This document shows positions 1 to 5,861 of a stretch of 5,861 nucleotides of DNA, in pieces. Source of the DNA: Chlorobiota bacterium (GTDB taxonomy: Bacteria > Bacteroidota > Ignavibacteria > Kapaibacteriales > NICIL-2); assembly GCA_003695605.1 (NCBI GenBank), contig RFIK01000168.1, forward strand, positions 1 through 5,861. The letters are read 5' to 3'. Position 1 is the stretch's first letter. Each line of letters opens with the position of its first letter. The translations under genes were made by a program, and so were the position numbers. The notes below the pieces were generated by a model that had not been told where the DNA came from, did not search any database, and saw nothing but the letters and a program-made list of their open reading frames with translations.

Positions 1-2
1 CC

Positions 3-1484
3 TGGGGTGTGACCAACGTCATGCTAGACGATTGCGATTACTTCCTCGAGCGTGCTGATTCTACTGGCAGCAGCACCGTTCTCATCGGAGGCCGGCCAAT
101 CAAGTTGCGCATACGACACGATACAATTGCCATCCGCGGTGGGAACGTGCGGATCATTGCTGTTCGGATGGTCGGCAAGCGGCCGATTATCTCGGATGCG
201 CATCTTGCGTCACACCGCGACTCACTCATCCGCTTTCCTCCCCTCCGCAGTGCGCCGTCGCTCCCAGAGCGTTACCTACTCTCTCTGGCTTGGACAGGCT
301 TTGAGCAGAGCGATGAACTCCGTGCAATGCTCGGTGTCATGCGTGCCAAATCGTGGGCTGATTTCCGCGCAGCTCTTCGCTGGTGGGGTGCGCCAGCTCT
401 CAATTTTACGTATGCCGATGCCGATGGGAACGTCGGTATTCAGCCTGCAGGGTATGTTCCCCGGCGAGGCGCCGGCAATCCCAACCTTCCACTTCCGGGC
501 TGGGACACAGCCTACAGCTGGCGTGGCATTCTCCGTGGAATACTCCCATCAGTGTACAACCCAGCGACCAGCTTTGTGCTCAGCGCGAACAACAAAACTG
601 CCGATTCGAGTAGCATATTTCTCTCGAACCTCTGGGAGCCAAGCTCGCGTGCAGAGCGGATTTTCCAGCTTCTTTCGATGCAACAACCATACACTGAGCG
701 CGATGCCCAGCGTGACCAACTTGACTTGAAATCGCCGTATGCGGAGCAATTACTCGGGCTGGTGCTTCCAATACTGGAACGAAGCCCGCTCGACAGCCTT
801 GGTCGGCGTGCGTTCGAGCTCCTGCGTACCTGGGATGGGTATATGCTCCCCTCCTCACCTGCCAGCGCCTTTTACAGCATTTACCTTGAGCGCTTGATGA
901 ACGTTGCATTTCGGGTGCACCTCCGACAAGACGAGTATCTGCGCTACGCATTCATCGCCTCACTGCCCCTGCGACGGCTGCCGGAGATTCTGGCCCGTCC
1001 TACCGAGTGGTTCGATCCTGATTCTGCAACAGCGGTGAGACTGCGAGACAATACAATCGCACAGGCATTCCGTGAAGCGATCGATCATGGACGCGCTCAC
1101 ATTGACCCTGACGTGCAAAAATGGCGATGGGGGCAGGTACACCAACTTGTCTTGGCTCATCCGATGGCAAGTGTTGCTGCGTTTCGCTCGCTTTTGGAGC
1201 GACGCTTGAGCTCAATCGGTGGGGATGCAACGACGGTGGCCAACGGCTTATGGCGCATCCCCAAGCCGTTCGATCTTTCGGTCGGCGCATCGCTTCGCTT
1301 TGTTGCACGGTTGCGGGATACGGTTGTCTACACCATCGTTCCAGGTGGTGTCTCAGGAAACCCGCTTAGCAGCAACTTTGCCGATCAGCTCACACTCTGG
1401 GCAAATGGCGGACTGCTCGCAGTACCAATTGCGCCGACACCACCAGCGTCGTGGTCAAAGGCTACGGTACTCGTCCCTCGGTGA
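3..1484 (+). CDS. Penicillin acylase family protein (Ntn hydrolase), 3' part; 5' end outside window
   Basis: This is the C-terminal ~494 residues of a penicillin-amidase-family protein. The reading frame is open to the left edge and starts in mid-gene with WGVTN, the stretch that in this family lies roughly 70 residues after the self-processing Ser that begins the beta chain, so alpha chain, spacer and nucleophile are off-window. Numbering from the Val at position 9, the visible hallmarks are a DADGNVG block (137-143), a WRGIL block (171-175), SANNKT (192-197) containing the Asn that stabilises the oxyanion in this family, WRWGQVHQL (372-380), and GGVSGNPLS (446-454) with DQLTLW (459-464) near the C-terminus. 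Family members hydrolyse amide bonds of beta-lactams, acyl-homoserine lactones or other acylated amines, usually in the periplasm. The substrate cannot be read from this sequence. The gene ends in TGA, 13 bases before the end of the convergent SDR gene. The family call is firm; specificity is unknown. Confidence 0.93.
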   Translation, partial: WGVTNVMLDDCDYFLERADSTGSSTVLIGGRPIKLRIRHDTIAIRGGNVRIIAVRMVGKRPIISDAHLASHRDSLIRFPPLRSAPSLPERYLLSLAWTGFEQSDELRAMLGVMRAKSWADFRAALRWWGAPALNFTYADADGNVGIQPAGYVPRRGAGNPNLPLPGWDTAYSWRGILRGILPSVYNPATSFVLSANNKTADSSSIFLSNLWEPSSRAERIFQLLSMQQPYTERDAQRDQLDLKSPYAEQLLGLVLPILERSPLDSLGRRAFELLRTWDGYMLPSSPASAFYSIYLERLMNVAFRVHLRQDEYLRYAFIASLPLRRLPEILARPTEWFDPDSATAVRLRDNTIAQAFREAIDHGRAHIDPDVQKWRWGQVHQLVLAHPMASVAAFRSLLERRLSSIGGDATTVANGLWRIPKPFDLSVGASLRFVARLRDTVVYTIVPGGVSGNPLSSNFADQLTLWANGGLLAVPIAPTPPASWSKATVLVPR

Positions 1485-1497
1485 TGGAAGCTCACTG

Positions 1498-2181
1498 CTA
1501 TGCTGGGATTTTGCCGTACATCGGCACGATACATCCTGTCACCCCACGCGCTGCATCGCTGCAGAGAAACGCGATCATTTCAGCGACATCGTTAGGATCA
1601 ACCCACCCCTGCTCTTCCCCGTTGCGCGCCCACTGGAGATTCGCCTCCGTCCGCAGGATGCTCGGCACAATAACGTTCGCGCGCATACCGCTTGCGCGCC
1701 CTTCTTCTGCTGCGGCAAGGACAAGGTGCACGACCGCTGCTTTCGCAGCGCCGTAGAGCGCTTTGTTGGTTTCGGTGTGGAGCACTGTTTTCGCACCGAT
1801 TGCAACGAACGATCCTGCAGTCCGTTTCAAGATGGGCAGCGTTGCTCGCAGGATAAGGTACGTGCTTTGTGCGTTGAGCTGCCACATGAAGTGGAAATCC
1901 TCATCGGCTGTATCCTCAATTGGTTTCCCTGCGCGAATGCCACCAACAAGATGGACGACTGCATCGAGCGTCGGCGGTAGCTCAGCGGCAAGTTGCGCTA
2001 CCTGGTCAGTGCGGGTGACATCACATAGAATCGTCCGGCAGCGGGGTAGTGATCCAAGCCAACGCTGCTCTTCTTCGGTGAGTGCTGTAGCGATCACTTC
2101 CCAGCCGCGATTGAGGAACAATTGCGTTACGTGCTGACCAAGCCCACCTGCAGCACCAGTGATGAGAACCTGCTGTGCCAT
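1498..2181 (-). CDS. Short-chain dehydrogenase/reductase, dihydropteridine-reductase (QDPR)-like
   Basis: This is a complete 227-residue Rossmann-fold SDR, expected to be a cytoplasmic NAD(P)H oxidoreductase. The dinucleotide-binding loop TGAAGGLG spans residues 8-15, the CDVT motif (53-56) contacts the adenine ring region, and the usual NNAG strand reads HLVGG (77-81). Asn103 and the YxxxK pair Tyr143/Lys147 are present. The position 13 residues before the Tyr, normally the catalytic Ser, is Ala130 within AIGAKTVL. Human dihydropteridine reductase, as I recall it, has the same arrangement (AGAKAAL followed by YGMAK), along with a shared MW pair (here 99-100) and the GG after the central strand. 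Regeneration of a tetrahydropterin or related quinonoid compound is therefore a reasonable inference, but not proven. The ATG overlaps the stop of the upstream protease gene (TAATG), so translation is probably coupled and no separate promoter is evident. It ends in TAG. The SDR call is firm; the QDPR assignment is moderate. Confidence 0.93.
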   Translation of the reverse strand: MAQQVLITGAAGGLGQHVTQLFLNRGWEVIATALTEEEQRWLGSLPRCRTILCDVTRTDQVAQLAAELPPTLDAVVHLVGGIRAGKPIEDTADEDFHFMWQLNAQSTYLILRATLPILKRTAGSFVAIGAKTVLHTETNKALYGAAKAAVVHLVLAAAEEGRASGMRANVIVPSILRTEANLQWARNGEEQGWVDPNDVAEMIAFLCSDAARGVTGCIVPMYGKIPA

Positions 2182-2183
2182 TA
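2179..2183 (-). other. TAATG stop/start overlap joining the protease and SDR genes
   Basis: On the minus strand the TAA stop of the protease gene (2183-2181) shares its last A with the ATG of the SDR gene (2181-2179). I see no convincing Shine-Dalgarno sequence just upstream. This arrangement is typical of termination-reinitiation coupling and supports a single transcript for both genes. Confidence 0.85.
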
Positions 2184-4229
2184 GTACACTAACACAAGGT
2201 GTGAAACAATGTTGCTATCACTGCTTTCGAACTGGACAATGTAGATTCCACGTTGCTCGACGGGCAGGCGAACTCTCTCAGCACCCGGTGGAACTGTGAG
2301 TGTCGCGCGATTTCGCAACTGCAGATCGAACACCGTACACCGCACCGCGTTCCAAAACTGCGGAAGCCGGAGAAATGGCTGCTCCAGCGGCACAGCAATC
2401 CCAACCTGTGCAACAGATCTACTCGGCTGCACCGCCCCATCGGGAACTGCGTTGATATCCTCAAGTTTCCATCCGCAGGGTAGAAGTGTATCGCTTGTGC
2501 GAACGGAGAATGCATCCGCTTCGGGGTGGCGACGCGTGCGTTGCCCATCACTGAGCAGAAACCAAAGCTGGAGTGAATCGTTTCCCCGACGAGCGATACG
2601 CGTGAAGTAGAAATCCCCAGCGCGTCGGAGTCGCAGATGCTCGATCTGACCTGTGCCCACGAATGCAAGCTCAGCTGTTATCATCGGGTTGCTACTCGCA
2701 GCAGCAACTCCAAGGAGAACGCTGTCCCCTTGTGGTACGATAACTGGTGGTGAGCAAACAATATCCCACTGGAGGGCGGAGCGATACACGTTCGGTACAC
2801 CGAAACCAATTGCAGTGTTCGGCTCGTTTGCGCTCGATGCCTGCGATTGGAGAAGCTCGCGTACTTGCGCAGGCGTGAGCGCTGGATGTGCGTGAAGCAG
2901 CGCAGCAACGCAGCTTGTGATGATCGGCGTTGCCAACGATGTTCCACTGCTAAAACCAAATCCAAGCGGCGAGGCATTGGTTGTTGTGCGGACGTTCACT
3001 CCAAGTGCCGCAACATTGGGCTTGAGCCGTCCATCAGCGGTTGGACCGCGCGAGGTAAAGCGCGGAATTTCGAGTTGCGCACTAGCTACAGCACCGACGG
3101 TAATTGCACTGGGTGCATCTGCCGGCGCGAAGATCGTTTGAGGGGCATCGCCGCTATTACCGGCGGCAACGACGCAAATCATTCCTCGGCGCACTGCTTC
3201 CTCCACTGCAACGCTTGCGATCGTGGTCCTTCCGTCGAAGTCGCTCGGGTTATACTGCGCCTCCGTAGAATCGAATACGCCATAGCCAAGCGAAATGTTG
3301 ACCACATCAGCGCCTCGAGCCTCCATCCACTCGAGAGCAGCGGCGAGTGCATCCTCCTCGATGCGCCGCTCAGATGCAATGTTCTCGGTCTTGGCAAGCA
3401 GAAACGATGCGCACGGTGCGCCGCCGATGAGTGAATCGGGATACCATCCTGCAACGACAGAGAACACTGCGGTGCCGTGATTGTCTTGGTTGGCAGGATC
3501 GCCCTCTTCGTTGGCGGTGTTGGTGTCCAGCTGGATAAAATCACGCTCTGCAACGATGTGCCGACTGCGCAGTGCCTCATGTACTCGCCATCGAAAGCCA
3601 GTATCAATCAACCCAACAAGCACGCCGTCCCCTGCAATGCCAAGTGCATGGAGCGATGGCAAGCCTACCATCGCAAGTTGCTCGAGCGATTCACCGTAGC
3701 GGTATGGTCCCGGCTGCTCCTGCGCTAGCCACCACGTGCTGTGCTCTTGGGGACGTAGGAGTGCCGATGTTGGCTGTAGAGCTCGGATGTAGGGTTTTTG
3801 TCGGAGTCGCTCTGCTGTGGTCGAATCGCACTCCACGATTGCATAGTTCCGCCAACGTAGTTTCAGCAAAACCTTCCCACCACTACGGGTAATATCCTCC
3901 AGGTACGGCTCGTACAGCGGTGCATCGTGGATAGTTACAAGTGAATCCGGAGGGAGAACTTTCCTGCGACGTTCTAATGCTCGAGCATCCAGTTGCTGTG
4001 TTGCAGCGCGGTAGAGCGCACTCCCTGGTAGAAAGACTCCCGGTCCTTTATCTCGGAAAAGCACCCGATACGTGCCGGGCTGCTGCGATGCTGCGCGCGG
4101 TCCAAACATTACAAGGAGCATCGCCGGCAACAGCCACCCAACCGATTGCAAAGACCGCCTCGAGCAACGATGCGGTGTGTCAACGATAGCGATAAACGAA
4201 TGCACACCCACTGCCGAGATGTTCGACAC
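2181..4229 (-). CDS. Secreted S8 family subtilisin-like serine protease with likely T9SS C-terminal sorting domain
   Basis: This 682-residue protein is an exported subtilase. Residues 1-48 form a long signal peptide: basic stretch around RCSRR (21-25), hydrophobic core about 29-43, probable cleavage after Ala47 or Ser48. Residues 52-160 resemble the propeptide of Bacteroidota-type S8 proteases, with FRDK (58-61), an ALERRRK segment (84-90) and RWRNY (125-129). The catalytic domain (about 190-490) has Asp209 in GLIDTGF, His251 in DNHGTAVF, oxyanion Asn357 in VVAAGNSG and Ser431 in SSGTSLATP, so it should be active. A beta-rich region (490-600) follows. The last ~75 residues, with VFDLQ (633-637), RGIYIVQF (660-667) and HLVLVY, fit a type A T9SS sorting domain, implying export across the outer membrane. 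The chosen start is GTG, the first start codon after an in-frame TAG at 4244-4242. GTG at 4211 or 4205 is a plausible alternative, giving a shorter n-region. It is the first gene of an operon with the SDR. Confidence 0.94.
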   Translation of the reverse strand: MSNISAVGVHSFIAIVDTPHRCSRRSLQSVGWLLPAMLLVMFGPRAASQQPGTYRVLFRDKGPGVFLPGSALYRAATQQLDARALERRRKVLPPDSLVTIHDAPLYEPYLEDITRSGGKVLLKLRWRNYAIVECDSTTAERLRQKPYIRALQPTSALLRPQEHSTWWLAQEQPGPYRYGESLEQLAMVGLPSLHALGIAGDGVLVGLIDTGFRWRVHEALRSRHIVAERDFIQLDTNTANEEGDPANQDNHGTAVFSVVAGWYPDSLIGGAPCASFLLAKTENIASERRIEEDALAAALEWMEARGADVVNISLGYGVFDSTEAQYNPSDFDGRTTIASVAVEEAVRRGMICVVAAGNSGDAPQTIFAPADAPSAITVGAVASAQLEIPRFTSRGPTADGRLKPNVAALGVNVRTTTNASPLGFGFSSGTSLATPIITSCVAALLHAHPALTPAQVRELLQSQASSANEPNTAIGFGVPNVYRSALQWDIVCSPPVIVPQGDSVLLGVAAASSNPMITAELAFVGTGQIEHLRLRRAGDFYFTRIARRGNDSLQLWFLLSDGQRTRRHPEADAFSVRTSDTLLPCGWKLEDINAVPDGAVQPSRSVAQVGIAVPLEQPFLRLPQFWNAVRCTVFDLQLRNRATLTVPPGAERVRLPVEQRGIYIVQFESSDSNIVSHLVLVY

Positions 4230-4236
4230 TATGCAG

Positions 4237-4244
4237 CAAAACTA
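4237..4244 (-). promoter_or_regulatory. Candidate Bacteroidota-type -7 box for the protease-SDR operon
   Basis: The minus strand reads TAGTTTTG, an exact match to the TAnnTTTG consensus known for Bacteroidota housekeeping promoters. I could not find a well-spaced TTTG -33 element. If it is real, transcription would start near 4230, which makes the GTG at 4229 nearly leaderless and favours the internal GTG codons at 4211 or 4205. Confidence 0.25.
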
Positions 4245-4277
4245 CTCCGAACGCGATGTAGTTTCGCTAAATGACAT
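4242..4277 (-). other. 11-codon open frame upstream of the protease start; possible leader peptide
   Basis: On the minus strand, AAGGAG (4285-4280) sits two bases before an ATG at 4277-4275. The ATG opens an 11-codon frame (MSFSETTSRSE) that ends in TAG at 4244-4242. It is in the same frame as the protease, whose GTG begins 12 bases after that TAG. It could be a leader peptide or the remnant of an older start. The AAGGAG spacing is shorter than usual and the frame overlaps the opposite-strand start of the ygfZ-like gene, so chance is quite possible. Confidence 0.2.
4259..4266 (+). promoter_or_regulatory. Candidate -7 box for the ygfZ-like/LOG gene pair
   Basis: The plus strand reads TAGTTTCG, one mismatch from TAnnTTTG, and forms the right arm of the inverted repeat. 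If used, transcription would start at about 4271-4273. This would suit a start at the ATG at 4310 with a short leader better than the ATG at 4271. There is no clear -33 element. Confidence 0.2.
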
Positions 4278-5272
4278 TTCTCCTTCTCAACGCAACCATT
4301 GCGGATGTGATGGAAGGCTACTACCTGTCCGAACTGTATGGCGTCATCGGCGCAGTGGGTGCTGATACCAGCGATTTGCTCCAGCGCATAACCACGAACG
4401 ACGTTCGCGCAGCACCGCCTGGGAGCGGTGTGCGGAGCGTGCTTCTGACCGAGAAGGGGCGCATTGTGGATGTACTGACGTTGCTCCACCGCAAGGATCG
4501 GTGGGATATTGTCACCTCGCCTGGATGTCAGGAGACCGTTTACCGTTGGATTCGGCGATTTATCATCATGGATGATGTTCGTCTCGTGCTTGGTGATGAG
4601 CTTCACGCCAGTATCGAGCTTTGGGCAGACGAGCAGAAGAAAATTGCAGAGCTGTTCCCTTCTCTTGGCGAACGTGAAGGAAGCTGGGTAGATGCCGACA
4701 TCGGCGGTGTGGAGGTAACGGCGCTTCGGCTCTGGAGCTCATCTTCATGCCCGACGACACGGGGGCAGATGGTACTTCTGTTTTGTCCCGCCACACGTCG
4801 TGATGCACTTGCGGCGTGGCTCCACGCACAGTGGGGACAACAGCTTTCCGTATCAGAGCGTACTCGACTGCGCGTTGAGTTCCGCATTGGTCAATATCCG
4901 AACGAGTACAGCGGACAGTACACACCACTTGAAGCTGGACTTGCGCATATCGTCGCACTCGGGAAAGGCTGTTTCATTGGGCAGGAAGTGCTCGAGCGAC
5001 TCGCAGTGCAGCAGAAACTCCGGTGGCGCTTGCACGTAATCGAAGCACCCAGCGGAGCACTCCGGGAGGGAGAAACCTTGCACACTGTGACGCCGGAATC
5101 AACGACCTCGCACGCCGACGTAGTGGGCGTTGTTACCACTGTTGCGTGCAACGCAGGAAACGATCGGGCATGTGCACTTGCGTACATTCGCCGCGATGTG
5201 GGCAGCCAGCTCCAGAGTGAGCACGGAGTCGCAATCCGCATTCTCGAAGCATTAGGTACCACCGTTTCGTGA
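4271..5272 (+). CDS. YgfZ/GcvT-like folate-binding protein
   Basis: This is a complete 333-residue member of the YgfZ/GcvT domain family. YgfZ proteins bind tetrahydrofolate and help assemble or repair certain iron-sulfur clusters. They share the fold of the glycine-cleavage T protein but are not aminomethyltransferases. The N-terminal segment GAVGADTSDLLQRITTNDV (27-45) matches the family's opening motif. A middle region from about 195 reads RVEFRIGQYP, then TPLEAGL (218-224). The signature KGCFIGQEV spans 232-240 and includes the Cys (234) reported as important in YgfZ. A small C-terminal beta-barrel follows, ending near ALAYIRRD (302-309). The length fits the family. The first ATG (4271) is used here; an ATG at 4310 (residue 14) would start directly before the conserved region and leave more room for a promoter. 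Neither has a good Shine-Dalgarno sequence. The gene is divergent from the protease and closely followed by the LOG-family gene. Confidence 0.9.
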   Translation: MTFLLLNATIADVMEGYYLSELYGVIGAVGADTSDLLQRITTNDVRAAPPGSGVRSVLLTEKGRIVDVLTLLHRKDRWDIVTSPGCQETVYRWIRRFIIMDDVRLVLGDELHASIELWADEQKKIAELFPSLGEREGSWVDADIGGVEVTALRLWSSSSCPTTRGQMVLLFCPATRRDALAAWLHAQWGQQLSVSERTRLRVEFRIGQYPNEYSGQYTPLEAGLAHIVALGKGCFIGQEVLERLAVQQKLRWRLHVIEAPSGALREGETLHTVTPESTTSHADVVGVVTTVACNAGNDRACALAYIRRDVGSQLQSEHGVAIRILEALGTTVS

Positions 5273-5280
5273 CCAACGTA

Positions 5281-5861
5281 ATGCATACAACGGAAGATAT
5301 GCCCGAAATTCCACGTCCCCGCAAGGCGTACGATAACGTAGAATTCCTCCATTCACCCGCAGCACGATCGCTTCGGATCTTGGCTGAGTACCTCCACCCT
5401 GCGACACAGTTCCGACTGGAAGACGTTCAGCACACGATCATCTTCTTTGGGTCTGCGCGCATACGCTCACCGCAGCAGTTCCAATACGAAGTCGAAGCGC
5501 TTCAACTGCACATCGAGCGCAGCATCGGTGCAGAGCAACAGCGCGCAAAGGAGCGGCTCACGCGGCTTCTTCAGCAGGCTGAGCTTTGCCAATACTACGA
5601 TGATGCCGTCGAGCTTGCGCGACTGATAACAGCCTGGTCGCTCGAGCTCCCTCCCCAGAAACGCTTCTACATCTGCACTGGTGGCGGTCCAGGTATTATG
5701 GAAGCCGGGAACAAAGGTGCGTACCTTGCAGGTGGCAAGTCCATCGGACTCAACATCAGCATTCCGTATGAGCAAGTGCCGAATCCATACATCACCCCAG
5801 AGCTCAACTTCGAGTTCCACTACTTTTTCATGCGGAAGTTCTGGTTCGCCTATCTTGCCAA
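5281..5861 (+). CDS. LOG family (TIGR00730/lysine-decarboxylase-like) protein, 5' part; 3' end outside window
   Basis: The first 193 residues of a LOG-family Rossmann-fold protein are present; the frame is still open at the right edge. Characterised members are phosphoribohydrolases that cleave nucleoside 5'-monophosphates (cytokinin riboside monophosphates, AMP and others), although many were misnamed lysine decarboxylases. Visible motifs are FFGSAR (55-60), TGGGPGIMEAGNKGA (133-147), GLNISIP (156-162), EQVPNPYI (164-171) and FHYFFMRK (179-186), with Arg185 and Lys186 at the position of the conserved RK pair. The PGGxGTxxE active-site motif should lie just past the window. A charged, probably helical insert (about 62-125) separates the first strand from the glycine-rich motif, so this is the long form, not the ~190-residue plant-type enzyme. 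The ATG is 8 bases after the stop of the ygfZ-like gene. An in-frame GTG at 5269 would overlap that stop as GTGA, and an ATG at 5299 is also possible. Likely co-transcribed with the upstream gene. Confidence 0.9.
   Translation, partial: MHTTEDMPEIPRPRKAYDNVEFLHSPAARSLRILAEYLHPATQFRLEDVQHTIIFFGSARIRSPQQFQYEVEALQLHIERSIGAEQQRAKERLTRLLQQAELCQYYDDAVELARLITAWSLELPPQKRFYICTGGGPGIMEAGNKGAYLAGGKSIGLNISIPYEQVPNPYITPELNFEFHYFFMRKFWFAYLA

Larger units (their letters stand above)
4235..4268. promoter_or_regulatory. Inverted repeat in the divergent protease/ygfZ-like gap; candidate operator or paired promoter
   Basis: The left arm AGCAAAACTA (4235-4244) and right arm TAGTTTCGCT (4259-4268) are inverted copies matching at 9 of 10 positions; the mismatch is 4238/4265. 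The spacer is 14 bases. The repeat fills most of the 41-base gap between two divergently transcribed genes, which is where a shared operator or back-to-back promoters would be expected. No regulator is encoded in the window, so the role is inferred from position and symmetry alone. Confidence 0.4.

Noticed and set aside
7..17. GTGACCAACGT repeated at 7-17 and 5269-5279
   Set aside because: It is a short coincidence: one copy encodes the conserved acylase VTN stretch and the other lies at the ygfZ-like/LOG junction. The match does not extend into a longer repeat.
52..729. 225-codon plus-strand open frame inside the acylase gene
   Set aside because: It is the +1 shadow of a well-supported acylase frame. 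It has no recognisable motifs and a Ser/Arg/Cys-rich composition.
1552..1565. Small CTGCA/TGCAG hairpin just beyond the acylase stop
   Set aside because: The stem is only five base pairs, there is no T-tract, and it lies inside the SDR coding region. It is not a convincing terminator.
1219..1980. 253-codon plus-strand open frame spanning the acylase end and the SDR gene
   Set aside because: It is antisense to a clear SDR and out of frame with a clear acylase, and its Cys/Arg/His-rich product shows no family features. It is a composition shadow.
2847..3434. 195-codon plus-strand frame antisense to the protease
   Set aside because: It lies opposite the conserved catalytic core, is Cys/Arg-rich and has no motif. 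It is a shadow frame.
4229..4606. 125-codon minus-strand frame ending in TAGTG at the protease GTG
   Set aside because: It looks like a coupled upstream gene, but it lies entirely antisense to the conserved N-terminal part of the ygfZ-like gene and has no family features.
5467..5820. 117-codon minus-strand frame in the LOG gene region
   Set aside because: It is antisense to conserved LOG motifs, which are on the plus strand.

Overview
The window comes from a compact bacterial chromosome of moderate GC content. It holds five protein-coding genes, nearly all of the sequence is coding, and I see no RNA gene, CRISPR array or mobile element. The secreted subtilase ends in what looks like a type IX secretion (T9SS) sorting domain, and clear Shine-Dalgarno sequences are scarce. 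Together these suggest a member of the Bacteroidota/FCB group, perhaps a Chlorobi, Ignavibacteria or Kapabacteria-like lineage. That placement is inference from gene content, not from a marker gene.

Layout. Positions 3-1484 (+) are the 3' part of a penicillin-acylase-family (Ntn hydrolase) gene whose start lies upstream of the window. It meets, tail to tail and across only 13 bases, a two-gene minus-strand unit. That unit is read from 4229 down to 1498. Its first gene encodes a 682-residue S8 subtilisin-like protease with signal peptide, propeptide, full catalytic residues and a likely T9SS C-terminal domain. Its second gene encodes a 227-residue short-chain dehydrogenase. The two are joined by a one-base stop/start overlap (TAATG). 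The dehydrogenase resembles dihydropteridine reductase (QDPR) more than an ordinary SDR: the usual catalytic Ser is Ala, while Tyr and Lys are kept.

Divergent from the protease, across a 41-base gap, is a YgfZ/GcvT-like folate-binding protein gene (4271-5272, +) with the KGCFIGQE signature. It is followed closely by the 5' part of a LOG-family (lysine-decarboxylase-like) nucleotide phosphoribohydrolase gene that runs off the right edge. The divergent gap contains a 9/10 inverted repeat. Each arm, read outward, resembles a Bacteroidota-type -7 promoter box (TAnnTTTG), so this may be a paired promoter or operator.

The genes do not form one obvious pathway. The acylase and protease are exported hydrolases. 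The SDR, YgfZ-like and LOG proteins are cytoplasmic and have pterin/folate or nucleotide links. I do not see a clearly new multi-gene system. The points most worth a second look are the divergent inverted repeat, the QDPR-like SDR coupled to a secreted protease, and an 11-codon open frame just upstream of the protease start.
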